Source of the DNA: Streptomyces sp. NBC_01446
GTDB lineage: Bacteria; Actinomycetota; Actinomycetes; Streptomycetales; Streptomycetaceae
Direction of reading: 5' to 3'
Assembly: GCF_026340095.1 (NCBI RefSeq)
Contig: NZ_JAPEPO010000001.1
Location: forward strand, 1-64,000
DNA: 64,000 bases
The first letter of the stretch is position 1. Each line of letters opens with the position of its first letter. The notes under the pieces are model-generated. The model ran no database searches, had not been told where the DNA came from, and saw only the letters and a list, made by a program, of their open reading frames with translations. Positions 8,177 through 16,750 of the stretch are shown here, in pieces. The translations under genes were made by a program, and so were the position numbers.

Positions 8177-10648
8177 ATGAACCACCCCGATCAGCCCGAC
8201 TACGCTGCCGATGTCGAGGCCGCCCTGGGCCGCCTCGACCTCGACACGAAGACGCGCCTGCTGGCCGGCCAGGACCTGTGGTCCCTGCCGGCCGTCCCGG
8301 AGATCGGCCTGGAGTCCGTGGTCATGTCGGACGGACCCGTCGGCGTGCGAGGACCCGAGTTCGACCCCGACGACCCGGCCCTCACCCTGCCCAGCCCCAC
8401 CGCGCTTGCCGCCACCTGGAGCCCGGAGCTGGCCCGCACGGCCGGCCGTGCCCTCGCGCAGGAGGCCCACCGCAAGGGCGTGCACGTCCTGCTCGCCCCC
8501 ACCGTCAATCTGCACCGCTCCCCGCTGGGCGGCCGCCACTTCGAGTCGTACGCGGAGGACGCGCTGCTCACGGTCCGCATCGGCGCGGGCTACGTCACGG
8601 GCCTCCAGGAGAGCGGCGTCGCCGCCACCGTCAAGCACTTCGTCGCCAATGACGCCGAGACCGAACGCTTCACCGTCGACAACCAGGTCGGCGCCCGCGC
8701 CCTGCGCGAGCTCTACCTCGCCCCGTTCGAGGAGATCATCGCCACGGCCCGGCCCTGGGCGCTGATGTCCGCCTACAACTCCGTCAACGGATCCACCATG
8801 ACGGAGCACCGCCCGCTCCAGATCGGCGTCCTGCGCAAGGAGTGGGGCTTCGACGGCGTCGTCGTCTCCGACTGGCTGGCCGCCCGGGACACCGTGCGGG
8901 CCATCGAGGGCGGACTCGACATCGCCATGCCGGGCCCCTTCACCGTCTTCGGCCCCGCGCTCGCCGCCGCCGTGCGCGACGGCCGGGTGGCGGAGTCCAC
9001 GGTGGACACCGCCGTACGGCACGTCCTACTGCTCGCCGCACGCCTCGGCCTGCTGAAGGGCGCCCCGCCCGTCGTGGGGCAGGACGACCGCCCCGCGCCC
9101 GTGGACGGGGAGGCCGTGGCCCGAGAGATCGCCACCCGGTCGATCGTGATGCTGGAGAACCGCGACCGGACGCTGCCGCTGGACACTTCCAGCACGCCCC
9201 GCATCGTGCTCATCGGCCGGGCCGCCCGCGACGCCCGCATCCTCGGCGGCGGCTCCGCCACGGTCTTCCCCGCCCATGTGGTCTCGCCGCTGGACGGACT
9301 GCGCGCCGCGCTCCCGGACGACGTAGCACTCGACTATGCCCTGGGCGCCGACCCGGACAACGAACTCTCCATCGCGGCGGAAGAGTTCACGCTCCGTGCC
9401 GTCCTGCGGGACGCGCACGGATCGGTTCTCGCCGAGTGCCCGCTGCCGGTCGGCAACCTGCGCTGGACGGCCGACGCACTGCCCGACGGCGTCGACTTCG
9501 AGGCTCTGGACTCGGTCGAGGTCACCGGCACCTTCACGCCACGCGACAGCGGCACGCACCACTTCGGCACGCGTGGCATCGGCGACTTCCGGCTCACCGT
9601 GGACGGCAGCGTCGTGTACGAAGGCGTGGACGACCCGGATTCCGCGGACCCGATGGACGCGGTCCTGATCGGCCGTTGTGTGCCGCGCGGCTCCGCGGAC
9701 CTGGAAGGGGGCCGCCCGGTCACCGTCAGGCTCCTCAACCGCACACCCAAGGGCGCCATCGGCCCGCTGCGCGGTGTCGCCTTCGGCCTCGCCCACCGGG
9801 CGCCGGAACGCGACGGCGACCAGCTCATGGAGGAGGCGGTCGCCGCCGCGTCCGCCGCCGATGTCGCGGTCGTCGTGGTCGCCACCACCGAACACGTCGA
9901 GAGCGAGGGCTTCGACCGCGTCACCCTGCGCCTGCCGGGGCGCCAGGACGAACTCGTCGCCCGCGTCGCCGCCGCCAACCAGCGCACCGTCGTGATCGTC
10001 AACTCCGGCGCCCCCGTGGAGATGCCGTGGCGCGAGGACGTCGCCGCGGTACTGCTGAGCTGGTTCCCCGGGCAGGAGGGCGGTGCGGCCCTGGCCGATG
10101 TGCTCCTCGGCCACGCCGAGCCGGGCGGCCGCCTGCCCACCACCTGGCCCGCCCGCCTCACCGACGCCCCCGTCACCCAGGTCACCCCCACCGACGGCGT
10201 CCTGCGCTACGACGAGGGCGTCTTCATCGGCTACCGCGCCTGGCAACGCCACGCCACCGCCCCCGCCTACCCATTCGGCCACGGACTCGGCTACACCGAC
10301 TGGACGTACGAGCACATCGAGATCACGGACACCACCACGGCCCGCATCCGGCTGCGCAACACCGGCGACCGCACCGGCCGGGAAGTGGTCCAGCTCTACG
10401 TCGCCCCCACCCGGCCCGACACCGTGGAACGGCCGGAGCGCTGCCTCGCGGGATTCGCCTCCGTCGCCGCGGATCCGGGCGAGGCCGCAACGGCCGAAAT
10501 CCCGCTTCCCGAGCGCGCGTTCATCCTCTGGGACGAGAACACCGGTGGCTGGACGACGATCCCCGGCGAGTACCAGGTACTGGCCGGCCACAGCGTCGCC
10601 GACACCCGCCTCTCGGCCGTCATCGCCGTACCCGCCAAGGACGCCTGA
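8177..10648 (+). CDS. Glycoside hydrolase family 3 with PA14 insert
   Basis: Predicted beta-glycosidase (beta-glucosidase-like) of 823 residues. The N-terminal TIM-barrel domain has S-D-G-P-V-G-V-R-G near residue 52 and the catalytic nucleophile Asp232 in V-V-V-S-D-W. A PA14-like beta domain is inserted around residues 400-540 in the second domain, which resumes with the E-x-E-G-F-D-R segment. A fibronectin-III-like C-terminal domain ends the protein. No signal peptide is visible. ATG 8177 follows AAGGGAA; a longer upstream frame overlaps sulfatase 3 and was not chosen. Its place between two sulfatases suggests it acts on the desulfated oligosaccharide. The exact sugar is unknown. Confidence 0.92.
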   Translation: MNHPDQPDYAADVEAALGRLDLDTKTRLLAGQDLWSLPAVPEIGLESVVMSDGPVGVRGPEFDPDDPALTLPSPTALAATWSPELARTAGRALAQEAHRKGVHVLLAPTVNLHRSPLGGRHFESYAEDALLTVRIGAGYVTGLQESGVAATVKHFVANDAETERFTVDNQVGARALRELYLAPFEEIIATARPWALMSAYNSVNGSTMTEHRPLQIGVLRKEWGFDGVVVSDWLAARDTVRAIEGGLDIAMPGPFTVFGPALAAAVRDGRVAESTVDTAVRHVLLLAARLGLLKGAPPVVGQDDRPAPVDGEAVAREIATRSIVMLENRDRTLPLDTSSTPRIVLIGRAARDARILGGGSATVFPAHVVSPLDGLRAALPDDVALDYALGADPDNELSIAAEEFTLRAVLRDAHGSVLAECPLPVGNLRWTADALPDGVDFEALDSVEVTGTFTPRDSGTHHFGTRGIGDFRLTVDGSVVYEGVDDPDSADPMDAVLIGRCVPRGSADLEGGRPVTVRLLNRTPKGAIGPLRGVAFGLAHRAPERDGDQLMEEAVAAASAADVAVVVVATTEHVESEGFDRVTLRLPGRQDELVARVAAANQRTVVIVNSGAPVEMPWREDVAAVLLSWFPGQEGGAALADVLLGHAEPGGRLPTTWPARLTDAPVTQVTPTDGVLRYDEGVFIGYRAWQRHATAPAYPFGHGLGYTDWTYEHIEITDTTTARIRLRNTGDRTGREVVQLYVAPTRPDTVERPERCLAGFASVAADPGEAATAEIPLPERAFILWDENTGGWTTIPGEYQVLAGHSVADTRLSAVIAVPAKDA

Positions 10649-10696
10649 GACCCGGCCGCCTCCATGACGGCACTCCACGAAAGGCACTCCACTTCC

Positions 10697-12184
10697 ATGC
10701 AGTCCGCCCCGCCCGCCGGGCCTCTCAACGTCCTGTGGTTGTACTGCGACGAGCTGCGCGCAGACGCGCTCGGCTGCTACGCCACAGGCCCCTTCCGCCC
10801 GCACACGCCCGCCATCGACGAACTCGCGGCATCCGGAGCCGTGTTCAAGGAGTGCTACACCAACTCCCCAGTCTGCGTGCCCTCCCGTACCGCCCTGCTC
10901 ACCGGTCAGCCACCCGAGCGCACCGGCGTCTACCACAACGAGGCATACGCCGACGGCTTCCCGCTGCCACCGGGCCTGACCACCTTCCCGGAGGTCTTCG
11001 CCCGCCACGGCTACCGCACGGCCAGTTTTGGCAAGGAACACATCCCGGCCGGGCTGACCCCGTGGCAGTTGCACGACCCCGCCGGCGGCGCCATGCGCGA
11101 CCCGCTCAGCGGCCGGGACCCGGCGGACTGCGCCCTGACGGTCACCCCGAACGGGAAGACGGTCGTCGCCGGCACGCTCCCCGAAGGACAGCCGTACGGC
11201 CCCGCCCAAGTCACGGAGAACGCCGCCGCCTGGATCGCACAGGCCCAGGAACCCTTCCTCGTACGGGCTTCCTTCCTCCAGCCGCACACTCCGGTGATCG
11301 TTCCGCACGCGTACGGGCAGGTGCACAGGCCCGAGGACTTCCCGGACGTGCTCCCCGGCTCACGGGCGCCGGTGAGCCGGTTCGAGCGGCGCTTCGCCGA
11401 AGTCAGCGGCGGCGGCCAGGACGCCGACCCGGCCGTGGCCCGCCGGGCCCACGCGGCGTACCACAACCTGGTCAGCTGGGTCGACGCCCAACTCGCCGTC
11501 CTCATGGACGCCTTGCGCGCCAAGGGAGTTGCGGACCGCACCGTCGTCGTCCTCACCTCGGACCACGGCGCCCACCTCGGCGAGAACGGGGCGTACGGCA
11601 AACACACCTTCGCCCGCGGCTCCCACCGGGTGCCGCTGATCATCAGCGCACCCGGACGCCTCGCGCGCCAGGTCCGCACCGACCTGGCCCAGTCGCTCGA
11701 CCTGGCCCGGACCCTGTTCGGGCTGTGCGGCATCGAGGCACCGGAGTCGTTCGACGGACGCGACCTCTTCCACGACCCGGCACCGACCGGGATCTTCTCG
11801 ACCATCGGCTACGGCGCACCATGGAGCCGGGCCTTCCCCAACCAACAGCACGGAACCTACGACGACGGCCGAGGCTGGCCCCGCCGCTCGTGCATCCGCA
11901 CCGACCGCTACCGCCTCGACGCCACCGTCCGGATCGACGGCCGCCCACCACGCGACAGCGAGGAGGAGGACCTCGTCCTGATCGACCACGTCGCCGACCC
12001 CGACGAGGCGGTCAACCTGGCAGACGACCGTCAACTGGCCGACGTGGCGAAGGACTTGCACGCCCGGCTCCTGAAGAACGCCGCGGATGCCGTGGAAGTC
12101 GACGACGACCTGCTCAAGGACCTCGCCCTCAAGACCCTGGCCCGGCACCGGGAGCTGCGGCGTGGCGGCCGTAGTCCGCTGTGA
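10697..12184 (+). CDS. Cys-type S1 family sulfatase (sulfatase 4)
   Basis: Predicted sulfatase of 495 residues from ATG 10697, which follows AAAGG. An in-frame ATG at 10664 has no ribosome site. The core begins L-N-V-L-W-L-Y-C-D-E-L-R-A-D, the formylglycine motif C-V-P-S-R is at residues 60-64, and the metal site has S-D-H-G-A-H-L-G-E-N-G. There is no signal peptide. It is the last gene of the sulfatase operon and converges on the truncated Lrp gene 9 bp away. The four sulfatases differ clearly from one another, suggesting different sulfate positions or successive steps rather than recent duplication. Confidence 0.92.
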   Translation: MQSAPPAGPLNVLWLYCDELRADALGCYATGPFRPHTPAIDELAASGAVFKECYTNSPVCVPSRTALLTGQPPERTGVYHNEAYADGFPLPPGLTTFPEVFARHGYRTASFGKEHIPAGLTPWQLHDPAGGAMRDPLSGRDPADCALTVTPNGKTVVAGTLPEGQPYGPAQVTENAAAWIAQAQEPFLVRASFLQPHTPVIVPHAYGQVHRPEDFPDVLPGSRAPVSRFERRFAEVSGGGQDADPAVARRAHAAYHNLVSWVDAQLAVLMDALRAKGVADRTVVVLTSDHGAHLGENGAYGKHTFARGSHRVPLIISAPGRLARQVRTDLAQSLDLARTLFGLCGIEAPESFDGRDLFHDPAPTGIFSTIGYGAPWSRAFPNQQHGTYDDGRGWPRRSCIRTDRYRLDATVRIDGRPPRDSEEEDLVLIDHVADPDEAVNLADDRQLADVAKDLHARLLKNAADAVEVDDDLLKDLALKTLARHRELRRGGRSPL

Positions 12185-12193
12185 CGCATGGCT

Positions 12194-12790
12194 TCAGGAA
12201 GGATCGGACCAGATGTCCATGGGGACGGTGCTCACGCTGCGGCCTGCCGGGTCGAGGATGCGGCCCATGCGCTTGACGAAGCGCAGCGAGACGGCCTGGT
12301 CCAGCACCTTCAGCTGGGGCAGTGCGCTGGTGAGGCGGGATTCGAGGCCGCGGGCCTCGGTGAGGGAGCGGAGCCAGACGCTGATGAGCAGGTTCGCCGT
12401 ACCCCCGGCGAGGCCGATGCACGCCCGGATCTCTGGTACGGCGGCCAACAGTCTGTTCAGGGCGTCGCGGTCGTCGATCCGGGCATGGGCCCAGATCGAG
12501 GTGGAGATCGGCCAGCCGCATAGGGGTTGAGCCACTTCGCAGCGCAGCTCCAGGTCCTCGTTGGCGATGAGGAGGGCGAGACGCTTTCGTACGGTGGTGA
12601 TCCCGACGCCCAGCTCCTGCGCGAGGTCCGTGAGCGACGTACGGCCGTCGGCCCCGAGGCGCACGCTGAGGAGCCGGTCCCGCGCGGTGAACGTCTGGGG
12701 CGTCGACGGCGACCTGGCCGGGCGTTCGGCGGTGATGTGAGCCCGCTGGCGGGGGTCAAGGGCGCGCAGGCGCCAGTCGGTGGCGTGCAC
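12194..12790 (-). pseudogene. Lrp/AsnC-family regulator, N-terminally truncated
   Basis: The readable 198 residues contain an HTH (R-T-S-L-T-D-L-A-Q-E-L-G-V-G-I-T-T-V-R-K-R-L, about residues 50-72) followed by an AsnC/RAM effector domain. This matches the C-terminal half of the two-HTH Lrp proteins of about 330 residues common in Streptomyces. Upstream in the same frame there are 24 further plausible codons and then a stop (12863-12865), with no good start. The only late start, GTG 12790, has no ribosome site. I conclude that the first HTH half is lost. A functional short Lrp cannot be fully excluded. Confidence 0.6.
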
Positions 12791-12928
12791 GAAGACATGG
12801 GTGCCGAGCTGGGTGCGGGTGGCGCTGACGGTTGCGCAGCAGCGTGAGAGCTGGTCGGGTGGTCAAGGCCGGGGCCTGGCCGGCTCCGCGATGGCAGTCA
12901 CCCCGGGGCCGGTCTTGGCCGGGGCGGC

Positions 12929-13831
12929 TCAGCCCAGGTAGAAGTCCTTTCGGGCGGCCACGAACGCCTCGATCGACTGAGCCGGGATGCCCGTCACGCG
13001 CTTGACGCCGTCGGCGGTGCGGTTGTATCGGTTGTCCCGGTGCAACTGGGCCATGGTGGCGACGTGCTGTGCGACGTGCGGCGGCATCCCCAGCTTCGGG
13101 AGCTGGGCCTCCCACCTCTCGGGGGGTACGTCCACGTAGGACACCGGACGGCCCAGCGCCCGCGAGAACTCCTCGGCCAGCTCCGTCATATCGACCGAGC
13201 GCGGCCCGGTCAGCTCGTAGACCTGCCCGATGTGCGGAGCCGGGTCGCGAAGCACTGTGGCGACGACCCGGGCGACGTCGTCCACGGAGACCGGCGAGGT
13301 GCGTCCCGCGCCGAACGGCAGCGCGATCGTGCCGTTCTCCTGAAGCGACCGCGCCGCCATCGTGGTGAACAGCGGAGTGTCCAGAAACGCCGTCGGCCGG
13401 ATGTGCACCACGGGCAGGCCGGACCAGTTCAGTACCTGCTCCGCCAGCCAGTGAAGCCGCTGCTGGTGCGACTCCGCGGTGCTGATGGCGGTCATCTGCG
13501 ACACCGTCATCTGCGACAGGTCGACCAGTGCCTCCAGCTTCCCGTACTCCTTTGCAACAGAGGCCACCACGGTCGCCGCCAGCAGGTGGTCCGGCGACAC
13601 GCGCATCGCGAAGTACATCCGCGCCACGCCCTGCAGTGCGGCCGCCACCGTCTCGGGCTGGGTCAGGTCGCCGATGACGACCTGCGCGCCGAGCGCCCGC
13701 AGCTCGGCCGCACGTTCGTCCTCACGCCGGACCATGAAACGCACCGGCACATCCCGAGCCTGCAAGTGCTCGAAGACCGTACGGCCCACGCCGCTGGCAC
13801 CGGGGATGAGAACAAGGTTGTCGGCAACCAT
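12929..13831 (-). CDS. NmrA-type NAD(P)-binding oxidoreductase
   Basis: A 300-residue Rossmann-fold protein of the atypical SDR/NmrA group. The dinucleotide motif is at residues 9-14 (P-G-A-S-G-V-G), with R-R-E-D following the second strand, which suggests NADP(H) preference. The family segment H-I-R-P-T-A-F is near residue 145. Relatives act as quinone reductases or redox-sensing proteins. A strong GAAGGAG site precedes ATG 13831. A degraded TetR sequence lies just upstream on the same strand and may once have regulated it. No substrate can be assigned. Confidence 0.88.
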   Translation of the reverse strand: MVADNLVLIPGASGVGRTVFEHLQARDVPVRFMVRREDERAAELRALGAQVVIGDLTQPETVAAALQGVARMYFAMRVSPDHLLAATVVASVAKEYGKLEALVDLSQMTVSQMTAISTAESHQQRLHWLAEQVLNWSGLPVVHIRPTAFLDTPLFTTMAARSLQENGTIALPFGAGRTSPVSVDDVARVVATVLRDPAPHIGQVYELTGPRSVDMTELAEEFSRALGRPVSYVDVPPERWEAQLPKLGMPPHVAQHVATMAQLHRDNRYNRTADGVKRVTGIPAQSIEAFVAARKDFYLG

Positions 13832-13962
13832 CAGTCGATCTCCTTCGGGGTAGTGGAATAACTGAGTCGTGTTGTGATCGGAGCGTCAGCGGAGTTGTCA
13901 GCAAGGCGTTGGCCTGGCGAGGTGAGGGGCACCGAAGCCGACACATGCCTCACCCGCGGGGG

Positions 13963-14165
13963 CGCACCCCTGCGGGCACCGTGTCGACCATCCGCCCGTA
14001 CAACCCCTGCTCCAGCGAGAAGCCCACCCGTAACATCGCGTGCGAGAGCACCGGCCCCCGCGATCAGATCGCCGAACAGCTCCAGATCGATGTCGCCGCG
14101 GATCTTCCCGGTGTCGGCAGCGGTACTGCAGGAACACCCCGGACAGACGGTCGCCCCCGGTGTCT
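13963..14165 (-). pseudogene. TetR-family regulator remnant, C-terminal part, frameshifted
   Basis: Three minus-strand frames joined in order give a coherent TetR C-terminal domain: G-D-R-L-S-G-V-F-L-Q, then A-D-T-G-K-I-R-G-D-I-D-L-E-L-F-G-D-L-I-A, then V-L-S-H-A-M-L-R-V-G-F-S-L-E-Q-G and R-M-V-D-T-V, ending at a stop. At least two indels are needed. No HTH half is present, because the DHA2 pump gene ends immediately upstream (14184). This sequence fills most of the 352-bp gap between the pump and the NmrA gene. Confidence 0.6.
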
Positions 14166-14183
14166 CGGGGGGATGGCTCGTGA

Positions 14184-15959
14184 TCACTGTCGGCCTCCGA
14201 CGGACTGGCGCTGGGACCTGTCACCGCCGGCGGCCACGGCGGCATCCTTTCCCGGCAGGAAGGCCAGCACGACGACGGCGCCAGTCAGGGCGACGGCCGC
14301 GGACCCTATCGCCGTGATGTGCATGGCATGGATGAAGGCGCCGTGCGCGGGCTGCACCAGGGCCCTGCCGGCCGGTCCCAGCTTCTCGGCGACGGCCAGG
14401 GTGGCCTGGAGGGATTCACCTGCGGCGTGCCGGTCGGAGGCGGGCAGGCGGTTCAGGTGGCTGTTGATGCCGCTGCGGTAGGTGGTGGACAGCAGAGATC
14501 CCAGGACGGCGACGCCCATGGCCCCGCCGACCTGTCGGAAGGTGTTGTTGACTGCGGATCCGGAGCCGGCCTTCTCCCGCGGAAGCGACGACATGATCAT
14601 GACTGTGGCGGGTGGCATCACATGGGCCATCCCCGTGCCCATCAGGAAGAACAGCACCTCCAGCACCCAGATGGGGGTGTCCTGGCCGAGCAGCAGGAAG
14701 CCGGCGAAGGCCACGGCGGTCAGGATGAGACCGGCGGCGCACACGGATCGAGCGCCGAAGCGGTCGACGACCAGCCGGGCCTGCGGGGCGAAGAACATCT
14801 GGGAGGCGGCCAGCGGCAGCACAAGCAGACCGGACTGCAGGACGCTGTAGCCCCGGACGCTCTGGTTGTAGAAGACGCTGAAGAACGTGACGCCCATGAG
14901 CGCGAAGAAGACCAGGCCGATGGCGGCGACGGACGCGGAGAACCGCCGGATGCGAAAGTAGGTGACGTCGAGGGCCGGATGGTCGCTGCGGGCCTCGTAA
15001 ACCACGAAACCGGCGAGGACCGCCAGGCCGGCGAGGATCGTCGCCCATGCCTCGGGCCTGGTGAAGTCGCCCAGTTGGCCGCCCTTGATGATGCCGTAGA
15101 CCAGCAGCGCCAGACCGGCGATCGACAGCAGCACGCCGACCGGATCGAGCCTGCCGGGCCTGGGGTCCTTGGAATCGGGGACGATCGCCACCATCGCGAC
15201 CAGCGCGACGATCACGATCGGCACATTGACCAGGAAGACCGAACCCCACCAGAAGTGCTGCAGCAGGGCACCACCGGCGATCGGGCCGGCGGCCAGGGCG
15301 AAACCGACCACGCCGGTCCAGATGCCGATGGCCTTGGGCTGCTCCTCGCGCTCGAAGACATTCATGATGATCGCGAGGGTGGCGGGCAGGATGAAGGCAC
15401 CGCCGAAGCCCATCACGGCACGGAAGGCGATGAGCTGCCCGGAGGAGTCCGACAGCGTGGACAGCGCGGATCCCGCACCGAACACCAGCATGCCGAAGAG
15501 CAGTACCTTCTTGCGGCCGAGCCGGTCACCGAGCAGGCCCGCAGTGAAGAGCAGTCCGGCGAAGACCAGCGTGTAGGAGTTGACCGCCCACTCCAGTTGG
15601 CTCTGGGTGGAGCCCAGTCCAGTGGGAGCGGGCTGGGCGATGGTCTTCATCGCCACGTTGAGGATCGAGTTGTCCAGCATCACCACCAGGAGGCTGCATG
15701 AGAGCACGGCCAGGATGGCCCAGCGCCGGCGGTGGACCACCTCGGAAACCCTTCGTCGCTGCCAAGGCGGCACGGATGGCGTGGCCGGCGCGGGTGTCGA
15801 GGACTCGGCGGGAGTGGGTGGTGATGCCACGGGGCGTCTCCAGTGCTGTCGATGGTTCTGCGATTGCCGGGCGGGGGCCGTCGGCCTCGGACTGCGGGAG
15901 GCGGCGCAAGGCCCTGCCTGACCTGCGGGTGGCCTCGCCGGCAAAATAGATGTCGCCAT
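14184..15959 (-). CDS. DHA2-family (EmrB/QacA-type) MFS efflux transporter
   Basis: Drug:proton antiporter with about 14 membrane segments, 591 residues from ATG 15959. It has an unusually long Pro/Ala-rich cytoplasmic N-terminus (about 75 residues) before the first helix. Motif D1-like L-D-N-S-I-L-N-V-A follows in helix 1, and G-D-R-L-G-R-K is in the loop after helix 2. The start is uncertain: no clear ribosome site is seen, and the frame extends upstream to 16046. It is divergent from a TetR gene 59 bp away, with an inverted repeat between them, the usual layout of a repressor-controlled pump. The exported compound is unknown. Confidence 0.9.
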   Translation of the reverse strand: MATSILPARPPAGQAGPCAASRSPRPTAPARQSQNHRQHWRRPVASPPTPAESSTPAPATPSVPPWQRRRVSEVVHRRRWAILAVLSCSLLVVMLDNSILNVAMKTIAQPAPTGLGSTQSQLEWAVNSYTLVFAGLLFTAGLLGDRLGRKKVLLFGMLVFGAGSALSTLSDSSGQLIAFRAVMGFGGAFILPATLAIIMNVFEREEQPKAIGIWTGVVGFALAAGPIAGGALLQHFWWGSVFLVNVPIVIVALVAMVAIVPDSKDPRPGRLDPVGVLLSIAGLALLVYGIIKGGQLGDFTRPEAWATILAGLAVLAGFVVYEARSDHPALDVTYFRIRRFSASVAAIGLVFFALMGVTFFSVFYNQSVRGYSVLQSGLLVLPLAASQMFFAPQARLVVDRFGARSVCAAGLILTAVAFAGFLLLGQDTPIWVLEVLFFLMGTGMAHVMPPATVMIMSSLPREKAGSGSAVNNTFRQVGGAMGVAVLGSLLSTTYRSGINSHLNRLPASDRHAAGESLQATLAVAEKLGPAGRALVQPAHGAFIHAMHITAIGSAAVALTGAVVVLAFLPGKDAAVAAGGDRSQRQSVGGRQ

Positions 15960-15977
15960 CAAACTAAACCCGGGATA

Positions 15978-16003
15978 GAATAGATTGCAAGTGACAGCTA
16001 TTC
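15978..16003. promoter_or_regulatory. Candidate TetR operator
   Basis: Arms GAATAG (15978-15983) and CTATTC (15998-16003) flank 14 nt in the 59-bp gap between the divergent pump and TetR genes. A minus-strand -10 candidate TATTCT and a plus-strand TAGAAT overlap the left arm, so a bound repressor would cover both promoters. Confidence 0.45.
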
Positions 16004-16018
16004 GAGGAGAGTGATTCC

Positions 16019-16603
16019 GTGGGCCGCGTGTCCAAGGCGCAGGCACAGGAGAAGCGGCAGGAGGTCGTGGCCACCGCCTCCCGGATGTTCCGCGAGAGAG
16101 GCATCGCGGTCAGCATCGCCGACCTGATGAAAGCGGTCGGGCTCTCCCATGGCGCGTTCTACAAGCAGTTCGCCTCCAAGGACGACCTGGTAGACAAGGC
16201 CATCGCCCACGCCTTCGAGGATCCGGCAGCGCACTCGCCGATGGCGCCTGAGGAGCACGCGGAGGAGCACGAGGCCGCCCGCCGGACGCTGATCGAGCAG
16301 TACCTCTCGATCTGGCACCGCGATCACGCCGAGGACGGCTGCCCCGTCTCCGGATTCGCCACCGACCTGGGGCGCGACCCCGACCAGGCCGCCCGCTCCC
16401 AGCAGGTCTACATCAAGGGGGTACGGAACCGCGCCGCTAGGCTGGCCACCGGCGATGACGACGGCGTAGTCCAGCTCTGTACCATGGTCGGCGCCCTCGT
16501 CCTCGCCCGCGCCACCCGGGGCAACCCGATCTCCGAAGAGCTGCTGCAGGCCGCGCGCACGGCTCTCACCGAGAACGGCAGCGGCAGGCCGACACGGTCG
16601 TAG
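16019..16603 (+). CDS. TetR-family transcriptional regulator
   Basis: A 194-residue repressor with an N-terminal TetR HTH (about residues 12-58). The recognition region [19 protein letters not shown] is typical of the YxaF/LmrA/NemR-like group, which usually controls efflux or detoxification genes. GTG 16019 follows GAGGAGA. Its divergent arrangement with the DHA2 pump suggests that it represses the pump and itself until an inducing drug or electrophile binds. The stop lies 21 bp before the target duplication of the IS1380 insertion. Confidence 0.9.
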   Translation: MGRVSKAQAQEKRQEVVATASRMFRERGIAVSIADLMKAVGLSHGAFYKQFASKDDLVDKAIAHAFEDPAAHSPMAPEEHAEEHEAARRTLIEQYLSIWHRDHAEDGCPVSGFATDLGRDPDQAARSQQVYIKGVRNRAARLATGDDDGVVQLCTMVGALVLARATRGNPISEELLQAARTALTENGSGRPTRS

Positions 16604-16623
16604 CGCAGTGACCGAGCGAACGG

Positions 16624-16628
16624 CTCAT
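16624..16628 (+). repeat. Left target-site duplication of IS1380-type element
   Basis: CTCAT directly abuts the left terminal inverted repeat and recurs at 18302-18306 abutting the right one. Confidence 0.75.
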
Positions 16629-16648
16629 CCCGGATCCACCGGCTTGAT
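16629..16648 (+). repeat. Left terminal inverted repeat
   Basis: Reads CCCGGATCCACCGGCTTGAT, the exact reverse complement of 18282-18301. Confidence 0.9.
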
Positions 16649-16677
16649 GTCTGTGGATGACTCTCGGGGAAACGAGA

Positions 16678-16745
16678 AAGTGCCTTGTGACCTGCGATGA
16701 TGGGGTTTCTCTAGGACCACATCAGGCACGATCGACAAGGCACTT
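16678..16745 (+). promoter_or_regulatory. 11-bp inverted repeat in IS leader
   Basis: AAGTGCCTTGT (16678-16688) and ACAAGGCACTT (16735-16745) flank 46 nt, and the right arm ends 5 nt before the transposase ATG. In RNA this could fold over the translation start and limit expression from outside promoters. Confidence 0.45.
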
Positions 16746-16750
16746 CCGAG

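Noticed and set aside
13831..14187. 118-codon minus-strand frame as a genuine small protein
   Set aside because: Only the middle reads like TetR, and the flanks match only after changing frame, so it is treated as a remnant.
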